From DATBHM01 sp963772375 (GTDB lineage Bacteria; Actinomycetota; UBA4738; JACQTL01), in the NCBI GenBank assembly GCA_963772375.1, contig CAVYXG010000007.1, positions 186,001 through 250,000 on the forward strand: 64,000 nt of DNA, in the 5' to 3' direction. Each line of letters begins with the position of its first letter. The stretch's first letter is position 1. Made by a program: the position numbers and the translations under genes. The notes beneath the pieces were generated by a model. That model saw only the letters and a list, made by a program, of their open reading frames with translations, searched no databases and was not told the DNA's origin. Below, in pieces: positions 42,628-51,649 of this stretch.

Positions 42628-44594
42628 GGCGCACAGGCTTGGCCATCGCCACCGTAGCGGTCCTGGCCGCTGCATGCACATCCGGCGGGCCAGAGTCGTC
42701 GAGTCCATCCTCGACAGTCTCGAGTCCGCGCGAACTTGGCGGAACGCTGCGGACGGCGATCCTGACGAGGCTACCCACAACGCTCGATCCCCAACTCTTC
42801 GCTACTCCGATCGCAGGCGAGCTGTTTCGGTGCTGTCTGCTGCGTACGCTCATGTCATTCAACGGCCGACCCACGGACGAGGGGGGATCGCAGATCCGGC
42901 CGGACCTCGCCGTCGGGCCGCCCAAGGTCTCCAGCGACGGGATGACGTGGATCTTCCAGCTCAAGCGAGGGATCCACTACGGGCCACCCCTAAATAACGT
43001 CGAGGTCACCACGCGGGACATCGTTCGGGCGCTCGAGCGGGAGGGGAGGGTGAAGGGCTCATACTGGGTCCTCTACTTCTCGGTGATCCAGGGATTCGAC
43101 GCTTTCGCCGCCGGGCGCGCCGAGAACATCTCGGGCTTGCAGACGCCAGATCGCCACACGCTGATCGTCCAAACCACAACGCCAACCGGCGACCTCGGGT
43201 ACCGCTTGGCCCTCCCCCCGGCCGCGCCCATCCCGCCGAATCCTTTCCATCCGGACGCTCGATTGGGGGTTGCGCAAAGTCACCAAGACGATGGACCGTT
43301 TTTGGTCTCCACCGGGCCGTACATGCTCAAGGGCTCGGGACAACTCGATTTCTCCAAGGCGGCCGACCAGCAATCGCCCGCCGCGGGCTTCGTTCCCTTT
43401 AGGCAAACCGCGACGCGGTTCTTCCAGGGAAGGATCACGCTTGTGCGGAACCCTTCCTGGGATCGCTCGACCGATCAGCTTCGAGCAGCCTACGCCGATC
43501 AGATCGACGTTTCGGTGGGTGGGTACAACAACACGAGCCCCAGTTATGCCGATTTCGTCTCGCACTATCCGGCCGAGAAGCGCCGTTTGTTCGAGGAAGT
43601 GGCTCGGGGGAAGCTCGATCTGATCCTCGATGCCAGCCCTTCGTTCAGACAGCAAGCGCAATTCAAGAAGGACGCTCGGCTCGCCAAGCAACTTTCGGGG
43701 GGGAACGACTACTCCCTCGTCGACTACATCGAGCTGAACCTCGCCGTGCCACCGTTCGACGACGTCCACGTGCGAAGGGCCGTCAACCTGGCCGTCGACC
43801 GGACCACGATCCGGAACCGGTGGGTGAGTGAGACAACGGACCAACCCATCGTCGAGGGGTCCGGAGGGGCACGGGTGGCCACCCATCTCGCCCCGGACGC
43901 CGCCGAGGACAACCTCCTCATCAACTACCAGCCGAGCTGGATGCCGTCCGCCTCCGGATTCGACCTTGCCGCGGCGAAGGCACAGATGCGGATGTCGAAG
44001 TACGACTCCAACCGTGACGGCATCTGTGATGCGCGAGTTTGCAAGCACGTGAGCTTGATCGAGACCGATCAGTGGCCCACCTCGTTCGACCCCGTCGTGA
44101 TCGGCGACCTGCGCAGGCTCGGGATCGAGGTCCAATCGCATCGACTCGACCCTTCCCACTTGGCCGCCGCAAGCAGCCCCGACGCCAGATCGGCCATGTT
44201 CGCGATCAACTGGTTCATCGACTACCCGAACGGTTCGGGCTTCTTCCCCGACCTGTTCGCCTCGAAGAACCTCGGGTCCTTTGACTTCTCGATGCTCGGG
44301 GCGACTCCCCGGCAGCTCCGCGGGTGGGGGTACTCGGTGAGGGAGGTCCGGAACGCCGATAGTCGAATCACCGACTGCGCAGCACGAACTGGGAGCGACC
44401 AGATCGACTGCTGGGCGACCGTGGACCGCTACCTGATGGAGCAGGTCGTGCCCTGGATTCCGATCATGTCCCAGACCGCGACCAGGCTGACGTCACCGCG
44501 AGTCGCGAGTTTCTCGTGGGATCAAGCCAATGCGTCACCTGCGCTCGACCGAATCGCCCTGACGCCGGCAGCGATCAGGGCCGACAGATCGTAG
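42624..44594 (+). CDS. ABC transporter substrate-binding lipoprotein (peptide/SBP_bac_5 type)
   Basis: The 656-residue precursor has a lipoprotein signal peptide with lipobox LAAAC (Cys about 18), so it is anchored outside by a lipid. The mature part follows the SBP_bac_5 plan: GGTLRTAILTRLPTTLDPQL near the start, PDLAVGPPKVSSDGMTWIFQ with LKRGIHYG, and VHVRRAVNLAVDRTTI in the hinge-linked second lobe. Such proteins bind oligopeptides, nickel or other solutes for an ABC importer. No permease or ATPase gene is nearby, so it is an orphan in this window and may serve a transporter elsewhere or act in sensing. Confidence 0.82.
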   Translation: MRRTGLAIATVAVLAAACTSGGPESSSPSSTVSSPRELGGTLRTAILTRLPTTLDPQLFATPIAGELFRCCLLRTLMSFNGRPTDEGGSQIRPDLAVGPPKVSSDGMTWIFQLKRGIHYGPPLNNVEVTTRDIVRALEREGRVKGSYWVLYFSVIQGFDAFAAGRAENISGLQTPDRHTLIVQTTTPTGDLGYRLALPPAAPIPPNPFHPDARLGVAQSHQDDGPFLVSTGPYMLKGSGQLDFSKAADQQSPAAGFVPFRQTATRFFQGRITLVRNPSWDRSTDQLRAAYADQIDVSVGGYNNTSPSYADFVSHYPAEKRRLFEEVARGKLDLILDASPSFRQQAQFKKDARLAKQLSGGNDYSLVDYIELNLAVPPFDDVHVRRAVNLAVDRTTIRNRWVSETTDQPIVEGSGGARVATHLAPDAAEDNLLINYQPSWMPSASGFDLAAAKAQMRMSKYDSNRDGICDARVCKHVSLIETDQWPTSFDPVVIGDLRRLGIEVQSHRLDPSHLAAASSPDARSAMFAINWFIDYPNGSGFFPDLFASKNLGSFDFSMLGATPRQLRGWGYSVREVRNADSRITDCAARTGSDQIDCWATVDRYLMEQVVPWIPIMSQTATRLTSPRVASFSWDQANASPALDRIALTPAAIRADRS

Positions 44595-44645
44595 CGCCTC
44601 AGCGTCAGGTCTCGCCCACCAGCTTGCCCGGGTCCGTCTGGCGGC

Positions 44646-46511
44646 TCACTCCGGCGAGACCGTGACCCAGATCCTCCCGTCGACGAGGGCCAAGCCCTGG
44701 GGACTGCCATGCACGTTGATCTTGGACACGGGCTCGTGAGTTTCGGGCTCGATGCGCCACACCTGGCCGGCCCGGCTGCACGCCACCCACACGCCGGAGG
44801 CCGTGGCCAGGATCGCGGTGGGGCCGGCTCCGACCTGGAAGCTCCGGGTGACCCCGTTCGTGCTCGGGTCGATCTCGGTGACAGTGCTTGCCTGCTGGCT
44901 GGTCACCCACACCGCGCCTGCGCCAACCGCGATCGCGGTCGGCTGATCGTTGCCGACCGGGATGTTGTTGGCTACCAGCTTGCCGGTGTGGGGGGCGATG
45001 CGGGCGACGTATGTGATGAGGCTCTCCGCAACCCAGATGCCGTCCTTGCTCCAGGCGATCCCTCCTGGTCCCGGATCGGAGGTTGACTTGCTCTTCAAGT
45101 TGATGGTGGCCTGCACCTGCTTTGTGGAAGGATCGATCTTGTACACAGCGCCGCTATCGTTGCCCGTGACCCACACGAAACCCGATCCGATGGCGATCCC
45201 CGATGGACCCGCGACGCCGGGCACCCTCGCCGTGATCTGGTGCTGCTTAGGATCGAACACCGACACCGTGTCGGTGCCCCCGAAACCATTGGCGATCCAC
45301 ACCGCTCCCTCACCGGCCGCGATCGCCGTTGGAGCCCCAGCACCGGCGCTGTAGCCGGGCGATGCGCGGCGAGTCACCGGGTCGATCCCGGTCACGGTGC
45401 GGAGGCCGAAGTTGGCCACCCACACCTCTCCGGTTGTTGGATCGTAGGAGATGCCCTTGGGCTCGGCCCCCTGCCCGAGGCCCAGGCCGTCCACGATCGT
45501 GTTGGTGGCCGGGTCGATCACGGCCACGGTGTTCGGGCCCGGTACGAAGGGGGGGTTCGAGGGGCTCCCGCCCGCGAACAGGATCACCAACGCCACCGCG
45601 ATGGCCATCGCCGCTACCGCGCCTGCGACCCACGGCCAGACTCGGCGACGAGGGCGGGTCAGCGCCACCTCGCCGGTGGCCGGACCCAGTTCCCGGCGGA
45701 GCGCAGCGGCCAGTTCCCCAGCGCTCGCATAGCGACGGTCCGCCCGTTTGGCCATGGCTTTGGCCAGGACCTCGTCGACCGCTGCGGGCAGGTCCGGCCG
45801 CGCTGCCCTGGCCTTCGGCGGGGGGTCCTGTACGTGGGCGTACAGCACGGCCACCTCAGCTTCCCGGTGGAACGGCGGCCCCCCGGTCAGGCATTCGTAG
45901 GTCACGCACCCCAGGGAGTAGACGTCGGCCCGGCCGTCGACCGGTTCGCCTTTGATCTGCTCCGGGGCCGCGTAGTCCACCGTGCCGAGGAAGTCCCCGG
46001 TCTTGGTGAACTCAGTGCCGGCCTCCCTACGCTTCGTGATCCCGAAGTCGGTGAGATAGGCGTGGTCAGACTTGGTCAGCAGGACGTTGCCAGGCTTCAC
46101 ATCACGGTGGACCAGTCCGATCTCATGGGCGGCGTCCAACGCGGAGGCCACCTGTTCGATGATGTGAACCGTTCTGTCAGCCGCCAGGGCACCGAACTCC
46201 TGAACGAGGTGGGCGAGGTCGGTTCCATCCACGTACCTCATGGCTATCCACAGGACCCCATCGGACTCCCCCGCCCCGTAGATGGGGATAACGTTGGGGT
46301 GGTCGAGGGACGCAGCCGCGTTGGACTCCCGGATGAACCGTTCCCGGAACCCTGGCTCGTCCACGAGCTCGGGAGCCAGGAGCTTGAAAGCCACCTTCCG
46401 AGCAGGGAAGGCCTGGGTGGCCAGGTACACCACACTCATGCCGCCCCGGCCGAGCAGGGACTCGATGGTGAAGCCGGCGATCTCCTGACCGATGCGGCTG
46501 TCCTGGCTCAT
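44646..46511 (-). CDS. Membrane Ser/Thr kinase with outer YVTN/Vgb-like beta-propeller
   Basis: Residues about 12-270 of this 621-residue protein are a complete kinase: LLGRGGMSVVYLA, Lys in VAFKLL, HRDVKPGNVLL, DFGITK and the activation/P+1 segment GTVDYAAPEQIKGE. After a short linker a membrane helix (WPWVAGAVAAMAIAVALVIL) leads to an outer domain of about 300 residues. It has seven or so repeats of the VAVIDPATNTIVD / GAVWVTxxxxxTVxEIDP type, a YVTN or Vgb-like propeller. The likely mechanism is ligand binding outside and phosphorylation inside. ATG 46511 has GGAGGG upstream. It converges with the solute-binding protein gene. Confidence 0.9.
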   Translation of the reverse strand: MSQDSRIGQEIAGFTIESLLGRGGMSVVYLATQAFPARKVAFKLLAPELVDEPGFRERFIRESNAAASLDHPNVIPIYGAGESDGVLWIAMRYVDGTDLAHLVQEFGALAADRTVHIIEQVASALDAAHEIGLVHRDVKPGNVLLTKSDHAYLTDFGITKRREAGTEFTKTGDFLGTVDYAAPEQIKGEPVDGRADVYSLGCVTYECLTGGPPFHREAEVAVLYAHVQDPPPKARAARPDLPAAVDEVLAKAMAKRADRRYASAGELAAALRRELGPATGEVALTRPRRRVWPWVAGAVAAMAIAVALVILFAGGSPSNPPFVPGPNTVAVIDPATNTIVDGLGLGQGAEPKGISYDPTTGEVWVANFGLRTVTGIDPVTRRASPGYSAGAGAPTAIAAGEGAVWIANGFGGTDTVSVFDPKQHQITARVPGVAGPSGIAIGSGFVWVTGNDSGAVYKIDPSTKQVQATINLKSKSTSDPGPGGIAWSKDGIWVAESLITYVARIAPHTGKLVANNIPVGNDQPTAIAVGAGAVWVTSQQASTVTEIDPSTNGVTRSFQVGAGPTAILATASGVWVACSRAGQVWRIEPETHEPVSKINVHGSPQGLALVDGRIWVTVSPE

Positions 46512-46680
46512 GTCCCTCCGTCCCGGAGCGCTTGTACTCCCCAGCGGAGAGGGACGCAAGATCAAAGCAGAGCGCGAATCAGGCCTCCATCGAGCCCGCG
46601 GGCCGATCCTATGTACCGGTCTTCTCTTGGAGAGTTGAGTCAACCGGACACAGGCGCGGACATGTTGAGTGCGCGAGGAA

Positions 46681-48072
46681 CTACTTGTAGCGGGCGACGG
46701 CGAACAGTCCTTCCCACCTTCGGATGATCGAGCCTCCAACAACGATCCTGCCGTCTGACTGCATCGCGACGGCATCGGCGATGCCTCGCCAAGGGGTGAA
46801 GAAGCCGGTTTCACCACGGGTGCCGAAAGCAGGATCAAGCCTGCCGTCGGCGAGATAGCGCCCCGCATACCCCTCCGACGCCACCACGATCTTCCCGTCG
46901 GGCTGGATGACGAGGTCGGCGCCATACGCATCACCCCCGAGGTCGCCGGCGACCTTGCCCCTGCGCCCGAAGGTTCGATCGAGTGATCCGTTGGGGTGGT
47001 ATCGAACGAGACCGAGCGTGGTGTCCTCGAGGTCACCCATCTTGTAGGTGCCGGCGACCACGATCTTGCCGTCGGGCTGGACGGCCACCGCGTCCCCGTT
47101 GCCTTCACCGGTGCCCCCGATGTGCGGAATCACCCCGGAGCGGGTGATGACCCACCCGTCCGTGCCGAACGATCGATCCAGCCGGCCGTGAGGCAGGTAT
47201 CGGGCCACCCACATCGCGGAGGTGTGCCCCCGAAAGACGGTTCCCACGACCAAGATCCTTCCGTCGGGCTGGATGGTCACCCCGCCGGATTCGTCGGATG
47301 CGGTGCCCACATGGGTGATCACCTTCCCGTCGCCGCCGAAGGAGCGATCGAGCCCCCCGTGGGAGAGATAGCGAACGACGGCGATCACCGAGCGTCCATG
47401 GCGCGGCTGAACGGTCCCCGCGACGACGATCCTGCCATCGGGGTCGATGGCAACGCCGCTCCCCGAAGAAATGCCGGAACCGACGCGCGTCACGGCTCTG
47501 CCGTCCGCGCTGAACGTGGGATCGAGCGCTCCGTTGTCCAGGTACCGCGCCACGGCGAACCCGCTTGGCCCACCCGGCGTCGCCGCTCCGCCGGCGACCA
47601 CGATTCTGCCGTCGCGCTGGATGGCGAGGCCGCCACCGAAGCCGCCGCCCCTGATCCAGAGGCGGGTGCTCACTCGTCCGTCTCCGCCGAACGACGGGTC
47701 CAGGTGCCCGTCGGGGAGGTAGCGGGCCAGGGCCGCCCTGGGTGAGCGATCGCCGTGCCATGAGGTCCCCAGCACGACGATCCTCCCGTCGGCCTGGATC
47801 GCGAGGTCCGCACCGGCTGCGGATCTCGACGGGAACCCCGTGGTCACCCGCCCGTCGCCTCCGAAGCTGGGGTCGAGCACTCCATCCCTCATCCGCAAGG
47901 CTGCCTTCCGGGCGGCGCGGAAGTCTTGGGCGGCGGCGGTGTTCATGCCCGCCCTGGCGGACGCTCGATGGAAGGAGGCGGGGAGACCACATCCAACCGC
48001 GGGAATGGCCGTCATCGAAAGCAGGACCGAGGCGAAGGGAATCCACAGCCACTTCGATCGACCCGATCCCAT
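46681..48072 (-). CDS. Secreted delta-60 repeat protein
   Basis: The 463-residue protein begins with a basic signal peptide (MGSGRSKWLWIPFASVLLSM, cut near AVGCG; a lipoprotein site is not clear). It consists of about seven repeats of roughly 55 residues: LDPSFGGDGRV.T......GADLAIQxDGRIVVxGT......ALARYLPDG. ATG 48072 has GAGGAGG 4-5 nt upstream. It follows a second delta-60 gene on the same strand, 15 nt apart, so the two form a tandem pair that probably arose by duplication. An extracellular propeller is inferred; the ligand is unknown. Confidence 0.8.
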   Translation of the reverse strand: MGSGRSKWLWIPFASVLLSMTAIPAVGCGLPASFHRASARAGMNTAAAQDFRAARKAALRMRDGVLDPSFGGDGRVTTGFPSRSAAGADLAIQADGRIVVLGTSWHGDRSPRAALARYLPDGHLDPSFGGDGRVSTRLWIRGGGFGGGLAIQRDGRIVVAGGAATPGGPSGFAVARYLDNGALDPTFSADGRAVTRVGSGISSGSGVAIDPDGRIVVAGTVQPRHGRSVIAVVRYLSHGGLDRSFGGDGKVITHVGTASDESGGVTIQPDGRILVVGTVFRGHTSAMWVARYLPHGRLDRSFGTDGWVITRSGVIPHIGGTGEGNGDAVAVQPDGKIVVAGTYKMGDLEDTTLGLVRYHPNGSLDRTFGRRGKVAGDLGGDAYGADLVIQPDGKIVVASEGYAGRYLADGRLDPAFGTRGETGFFTPWRGIADAVAMQSDGRIVVGGSIIRRWEGLFAVARYK

Positions 48073-48087
48073 GAGATCCTCCTCGAC

Positions 48088-49430
48088 TCAGGTGTCGAGA
48101 TACCGGGCCAATGCGAACTGCTTCGTGCCCCCGACGGTCGCATCACCAGCAACGACGATCCGGTCGTCGGGCTGCATTGCGATCCCGGCCCCTTCCGCGC
48201 TCGTTCCGATGCGCGTGGTCACCTTGCCGCCGCCGCCGAAGGTGCGATCGAGGGTGCCATTGGGCTTGTACCGGGCCAGGGCGAACCGACCGGAATTCTC
48301 GGAAGACGCCTCCCCCGCCACGACGATAAGTCCATCGGTCTGGATGGCGACGTCAGCGCCGAACGCTCTCGTTCCGATCGGCGTCGTCACCTTGCCGTCG
48401 CCGCCGAAGGTCTTGTCGAGGGCCCCATCGTGTTTGTACCGGGCCAGGGCGAACCGGTCCGACTCCCCGACGAGGGCGTCCCCCGCAACGACAATCCGAG
48501 CATCGGGCTGGATGGCGACGGCCGCACTCGCCGCCATGACTCCGACCGGCGTGATCAGCTTGCCGTGGTCGCCGAAGGTCGAGTCGAGGGTCCCATTGGG
48601 CTTGTATCTGGCCAAGGCGAACCAAGATTCATTTCCCACGAGCGTCCCCGCCACGCCCGCTACGACGATCCGACCATCGGGCTGGATGGCGATGGCATCG
48701 CCATAGGCGCTCGTGCCGATCGGCCACGCCGTTGTCACCTTGCCGTCGCCGCCTCCAAAGGACGTGTCGAGGGTCCCATCGGGCTTGTACCTGGATAGGG
48801 CGAACCGCGTGTAACGCCCGACCGCCGCATCCCCCGCCACGAGGATCCGACCATTTGGCTGGATGGCGACGGCAGTGCCATACGCCCACGTTCCGATTGC
48901 GGTGGTCACTTTGCCATCGCCGCCGAGGGTGTGATCGAGGATCCCGTCCGGCATGTACCGGGCCAGCGCGAACTGATTCGAACCGGCGAGGGTCGCATCC
49001 CCCGCAAGGACGATCCGACCATCGGACTGGACGCGACAGCGGCACCCTCCGCCTTCGTTCCGATCCGGGTGGTCACCTTGCCGTCGCCCCCGAAGGTGTG
49101 ATCGAGCGTCCCACCGGACTCGTACCGGGCCAGGGCGAACTGCTTGGAACCCCCCACGGTCGCGTCACCCGCAACGACGATCCGACCATCGGACTGGACG
49201 GCGACAGCGGCACCCTCCGCCTTCGTTCCGATCGGCGTGGTCACCTTGCCGTCGCCACCGAAGGTGCGATCGAGAGCGCCAGGCGTCGCAAACGCGGGAA
49301 CGGAGGTGGTCACGAGGATCGCGGCTGCCATGATCAGTGCCATCCCCCAGGTCCGCCTGGACCTGCCCCTCCCTTCGGTGCCGAGGGCCTGGTGTCTCGA
49401 CCTCCGGTCACGAACGCCGCTCCGCCGCAT
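48088..49430 (-). pseudogene. Secreted delta-60 repeat protein with one-base deletion
   Basis: The gene starts near ATG 49430 (AAGGGA upstream; ATG 49448 is an alternative) with a long basic signal region (GMALIMAAAILVTTSVPAFA). Two repeats follow, then the frame is lost near 49028. The sequence there reads GGACTGGACGCGACAG, whereas the neighbouring repeat has GGACTGGACGGCGACAG, so one G is missing. The repeats resume in the next frame (AIQPNGRILVAGD, LARYKPNGTLDSTFG) through 48088. Restored length is about 447 residues. Adjacent repeats are very alike at the DNA level, so an assembly error is quite possible. Confidence 0.7.
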
Positions 49431-49634
49431 GTCGACGAGTCCCTTCATCCGCTTCTCGTTTTCACGGTAGGGCCGGTCATCGGGCGGGGCAACCGGGGGA
49501 AACCCGGGAAGTTTGCCGTCAACCTCGTCACTAGCGTCTACCCCCGAACCCGACGCGCTAAGGCGGCATTCTGTCGACTGCCGTGCTACTCGCAAGGGGC
49601 ACGAGCTCAGGCTTGCTGGCGGCGGCTGGCTGGC

Positions 49635-49724
49635 TGGCGGTGGCTCCGGGATTCGAACCCGGGAGGGAGTTGCCCCCCTACACGCTCTCCAGGCGTGCCC
49701 CTTCGTCCGCTCGGGCAAGCCACC
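49635..49724 (-). tRNA. tRNA-Ser (anticodon GGA)
   Basis: On the minus strand the acceptor GGTGGCT (49724 downward) pairs with AGCCACC, followed by discriminator G and an encoded CCA. The D-arm region is TGCCCGAGCGG. The anticodon stem CACGCC/GAGCGTG encloses loop CTGGAGA with anticodon GGA. A long variable arm typical of class II tRNAs is present, and the T-arm is CCGGGTTCGAATCCCGG. It reads UCC/UCU codons. Confidence 0.95.
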
Positions 49725-49755
49725 GGGCCGATTGTACGGAACGGGCAGCGCCCGC

Positions 49756-50718
49756 TCAGTCCCATCCGGTGCGCCGGCGGAGCCACGCGAGCGCCTCCAC
49801 GCCCTGCGCGGACTGGAAGGCGCGGAGCGTCGGCAGCCCGGGCGGCGGGGGGAGCAGCCCGCGCACGTGGAAGTACCCGGCCAGCGCGGCCAACACCGCA
49901 TCGACGGCCTCGGCCGGGGCGCCGAGAGCCGATGGATGTCCGTCGAATACCGCGTCCGGCGCGGGTCCGCCCTGCATGGCGACGCTCGGCAGCAGGAACA
50001 CGAGGTCGACCCAGGGCGCTCCCACCGACGCGTGCGGCCAGTCGACGAAGACCACCCGGTCCGGCGTGAGCAGGAGGTTGTCGGCCCGGAGGTCGCCGTG
50101 GAGCAGGGTGCCCCCGGCCGAGGCGAGCTCCCAGCGGGACTCCAGCCCGGCCAGCCGCTCGAGGTTCCGCAGCCCCCACGGATCCATCCCCTCGACCGGT
50201 GCGAACCGTCCCGACGCCAGGTCTCTCCAGTTCCGGAACAGCGGCCCCAGCCGCTCACCGACCGCCGGCGCGGCGACGGGCGGCGGCGTCAACGCGACGT
50301 GCAGGTCAGCCACCGCGGCCAGCACGCGGGCGAGCTCGTCCGCGATCCACGGGACCGCCGGCTCGCGCCCGTGGACGTCCGCGAACCCGAGCGCCACCCA
50401 TTGGCCGTCGTCGTGGACGAACAGGAGCTCGGGAGCCGGCGCACCGGCCGGCAACGCCGAGGTGATCCGCGCCTCCGCCCGGTGCATGGCCGGCGAGTGT
50501 GGATTCTGCTCCGCCGAGACGGCCTTGACGAACGCCGTCCGCCCGTCCGCCAACCGGAGGCGCGCCGACGCCCCGGGCGAGAACCCTCCCGGCCGGTCAT
50601 CCACGTCCGCGATGCGGGACCCGAGCCGTTCCTCGACCGCCGCGGCCACGCGGGCCGGGACGCGCGACCAGGCCAGGTGCACACCGGCGCCGGAAGGAAC
50701 CTCCGCCCCGCCGTCCAT
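49756..50718 (-). CDS. Aminoglycoside phosphotransferase-like kinase
   Basis: The 320-residue protein has the APH/choline-kinase fold: an N-terminal lobe with the Lys segment RTAFVKAVS, the catalytic loop LLHGDLRADNLLL with Asp and Asn, and the metal-binding VFVDWPHAS. Members phosphorylate aminoglycosides, macrolides, sugars, choline or homoserine. ATG 50718 is chosen because the upstream in-frame extension overlaps a hairpin and the small divergent gene. It is adjacent to tRNA-Ser(GGA) on the same strand. The substrate is unknown, and resistance should not be assumed. Confidence 0.8.
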   Translation of the reverse strand: MDGGAEVPSGAGVHLAWSRVPARVAAAVEERLGSRIADVDDRPGGFSPGASARLRLADGRTAFVKAVSAEQNPHSPAMHRAEARITSALPAGAPAPELLFVHDDGQWVALGFADVHGREPAVPWIADELARVLAAVADLHVALTPPPVAAPAVGERLGPLFRNWRDLASGRFAPVEGMDPWGLRNLERLAGLESRWELASAGGTLLHGDLRADNLLLTPDRVVFVDWPHASVGAPWVDLVFLLPSVAMQGGPAPDAVFDGHPSALGAPAEAVDAVLAALAGYFHVRGLLPPPPGLPTLRAFQSAQGVEALAWLRRRTGWD

Positions 50719-50753
50719 CCGATGATTGTGGTGCCCGGCCGCGAGGACGCGCG

Positions 50754-50759
50754 TAGCAT
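50754..50759 (+). promoter_or_regulatory. -10 element of a probable leaderless promoter
   Basis: TAGCAT ends 7 nt before GTG 50767, matching the spacing found at 2872 and 9124. Confidence 0.4.
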
Positions 50760-50766
50760 CCGCGCC

Positions 50767-50952
50767 GTGGGCAGCTGGCGACGGCCGGGTGGCGGGGCCG
50801 GCGGCGATCCGAGGAACCTCCGCCCCGAGGCCATGCACGAGCAGCAGGAATCGATCGAGCGTGCCGCCCGCGAGGCCCGGCGGCGGAAGGAGGCGGAGTC
50901 GGCCGCCGGCCGCTCGTGGTGGCAGCGGCTGCGGTTCTGGTTCCGGCCCTGA
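50767..50952 (+). CDS. Small basic protein (61 aa)
   Basis: From GTG 50767 the product ends with an amphipathic, highly charged helix (EQQESIERAAREARRRKEAE) and the tail SWWQRLRFWFRP, rich in Trp, Phe and Arg. An internal ATG at 50833 would give 39 residues with the same tail. The tail could associate with membranes or nucleic acids. The gene is divergent from the phosphotransferase and is followed by a strong hairpin. No family is recognised. Confidence 0.5.
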   Translation: MGSWRRPGGGAGGDPRNLRPEAMHEQQESIERAAREARRRKEAESAAGRSWWQRLRFWFRP

Positions 50953-50975
50953 CCGAGAGCGTCCGACGTGAAGAT

Positions 50976-51011
50976 GGGCCGCCGTCCCGGGGGGGGTTGG
51001 GACGGCGGCCC
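50976..51011. terminator. Perfect 13-bp hairpin between small gene and tRNA-Ser
   Basis: GGGCCGCCGTCCC (50976-50988) and GGGACGGCGGCCC (50999-51011) pair perfectly around a G-rich 10-nt loop. There is no T-run on either strand. Position suggests a two-way terminator for the plus-strand small gene and the minus-strand tRNA-Ser(CGA). Confidence 0.6.
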
Positions 51012-51030
51012 GGCGGGCCGTCAATGCCGG

Positions 51031-51119
51031 CGGAGGCGGCGTGATTCGAACACGCGAGGGGCGGTCAAGCCCCTAACCGCTTTCGAGGCGGTCCCGTTCG
51101 TCCGCTCCGGCACGCCTCC
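51031..51119 (-). tRNA. tRNA-Ser (anticodon CGA)
   Basis: On the minus strand GGAGGCG (from 51119) pairs with CGCCTCC; the discriminator is G and CCA is not encoded (CCG follows). The D-arm region is TGCCGGAGCGG. The anticodon stem-loop ACCGCCTCGAAAGCGGT shows anticodon CGA. A long variable arm is present and the T-arm is GCGTGTTCGAATCACGC. It reads UCG. Confidence 0.95.
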
Positions 51120-51172
51120 GCGGGCGAGTCTAGCAGCGGTCGCCGGCCGGCCTTTCGAGAGCGCGGGCGCGG

Positions 51173-51646
51173 TCAGACCGGGGTTCGGCGGTCGCGGAAG
51201 AACGCCCGCAGCAGGTCGCCGCACTCGGAGGCCAGGACGCCCCCCGAGACCTCGGCGCGGTGGTTCAGCCGGGGGTCGCGAAGCAGGTCGCCGAGCGATC
51301 CGGCGAACCCCGCCTTGGGGTCGGGAGCCCCGAACACCACCCGCGGGACGCGGGCCAGGACGATCGCGCCGGCGCACATCGCGCACGGCTCCAGCGTGAC
51401 GACCAGCGTGCACCCGTCCAGGCGCCATCCGCCGACGGCGGCGGCCGCCTGCCGGATGGCCAGCACCTCTGCGTGGGCGGTGGGGTCGCCGAGCCGCTCC
51501 CGTTGGTTGCCCGCCGCGCCCACGACCGAGCCGTCGCGGACCACCACCGCCCCGATCGGCACGTCGTGCCACCCAAGGCAGGCCCGGGCCTCGTCGAGGG
51601 CGAGCCCCATCCAGGCCTCCTCGACGGACGGAGCGCCGTCAGCCAC
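51173..51646 (-). CDS. tadA: tRNA-specific adenosine deaminase
   Basis: The 157-residue enzyme converts A34 to inosine in tRNA-Arg(ACG). Zinc and catalytic residues are clear: HAE in DPTAHAEVLAIR and PCAMC in LEPCAMCAGAI. DVPIGAVVV near the N-terminus and DPKAGFAGSLGDLL after the active site are typical of TadA. The start is GTG 51646. It follows the DUF3352 gene by 3 nt on the same strand and precedes the tRNA-Ser(CGA) gene, a common actinobacterial arrangement. Confidence 0.92.
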   Translation of the reverse strand: MADGAPSVEEAWMGLALDEARACLGWHDVPIGAVVVRDGSVVGAAGNQRERLGDPTAHAEVLAIRQAAAAVGGWRLDGCTLVVTLEPCAMCAGAIVLARVPRVVFGAPDPKAGFAGSLGDLLRDPRLNHRAEVSGGVLASECGDLLRAFFRDRRTPV

Positions 51647-51649
51647 GGG

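Noticed and set aside
29635..50718. Antibiotic resistance genes (VOC protein, APH-like kinase, Eis-like enzyme)
   Set aside because: All three families contain many non-resistance members and no diagnostic residues or resistance context were seen.
49756..51024. Extended phosphotransferase start at 51024
   Set aside because: It would run through the hairpin and the small divergent gene. Conserved sequence begins after ATG 50718.
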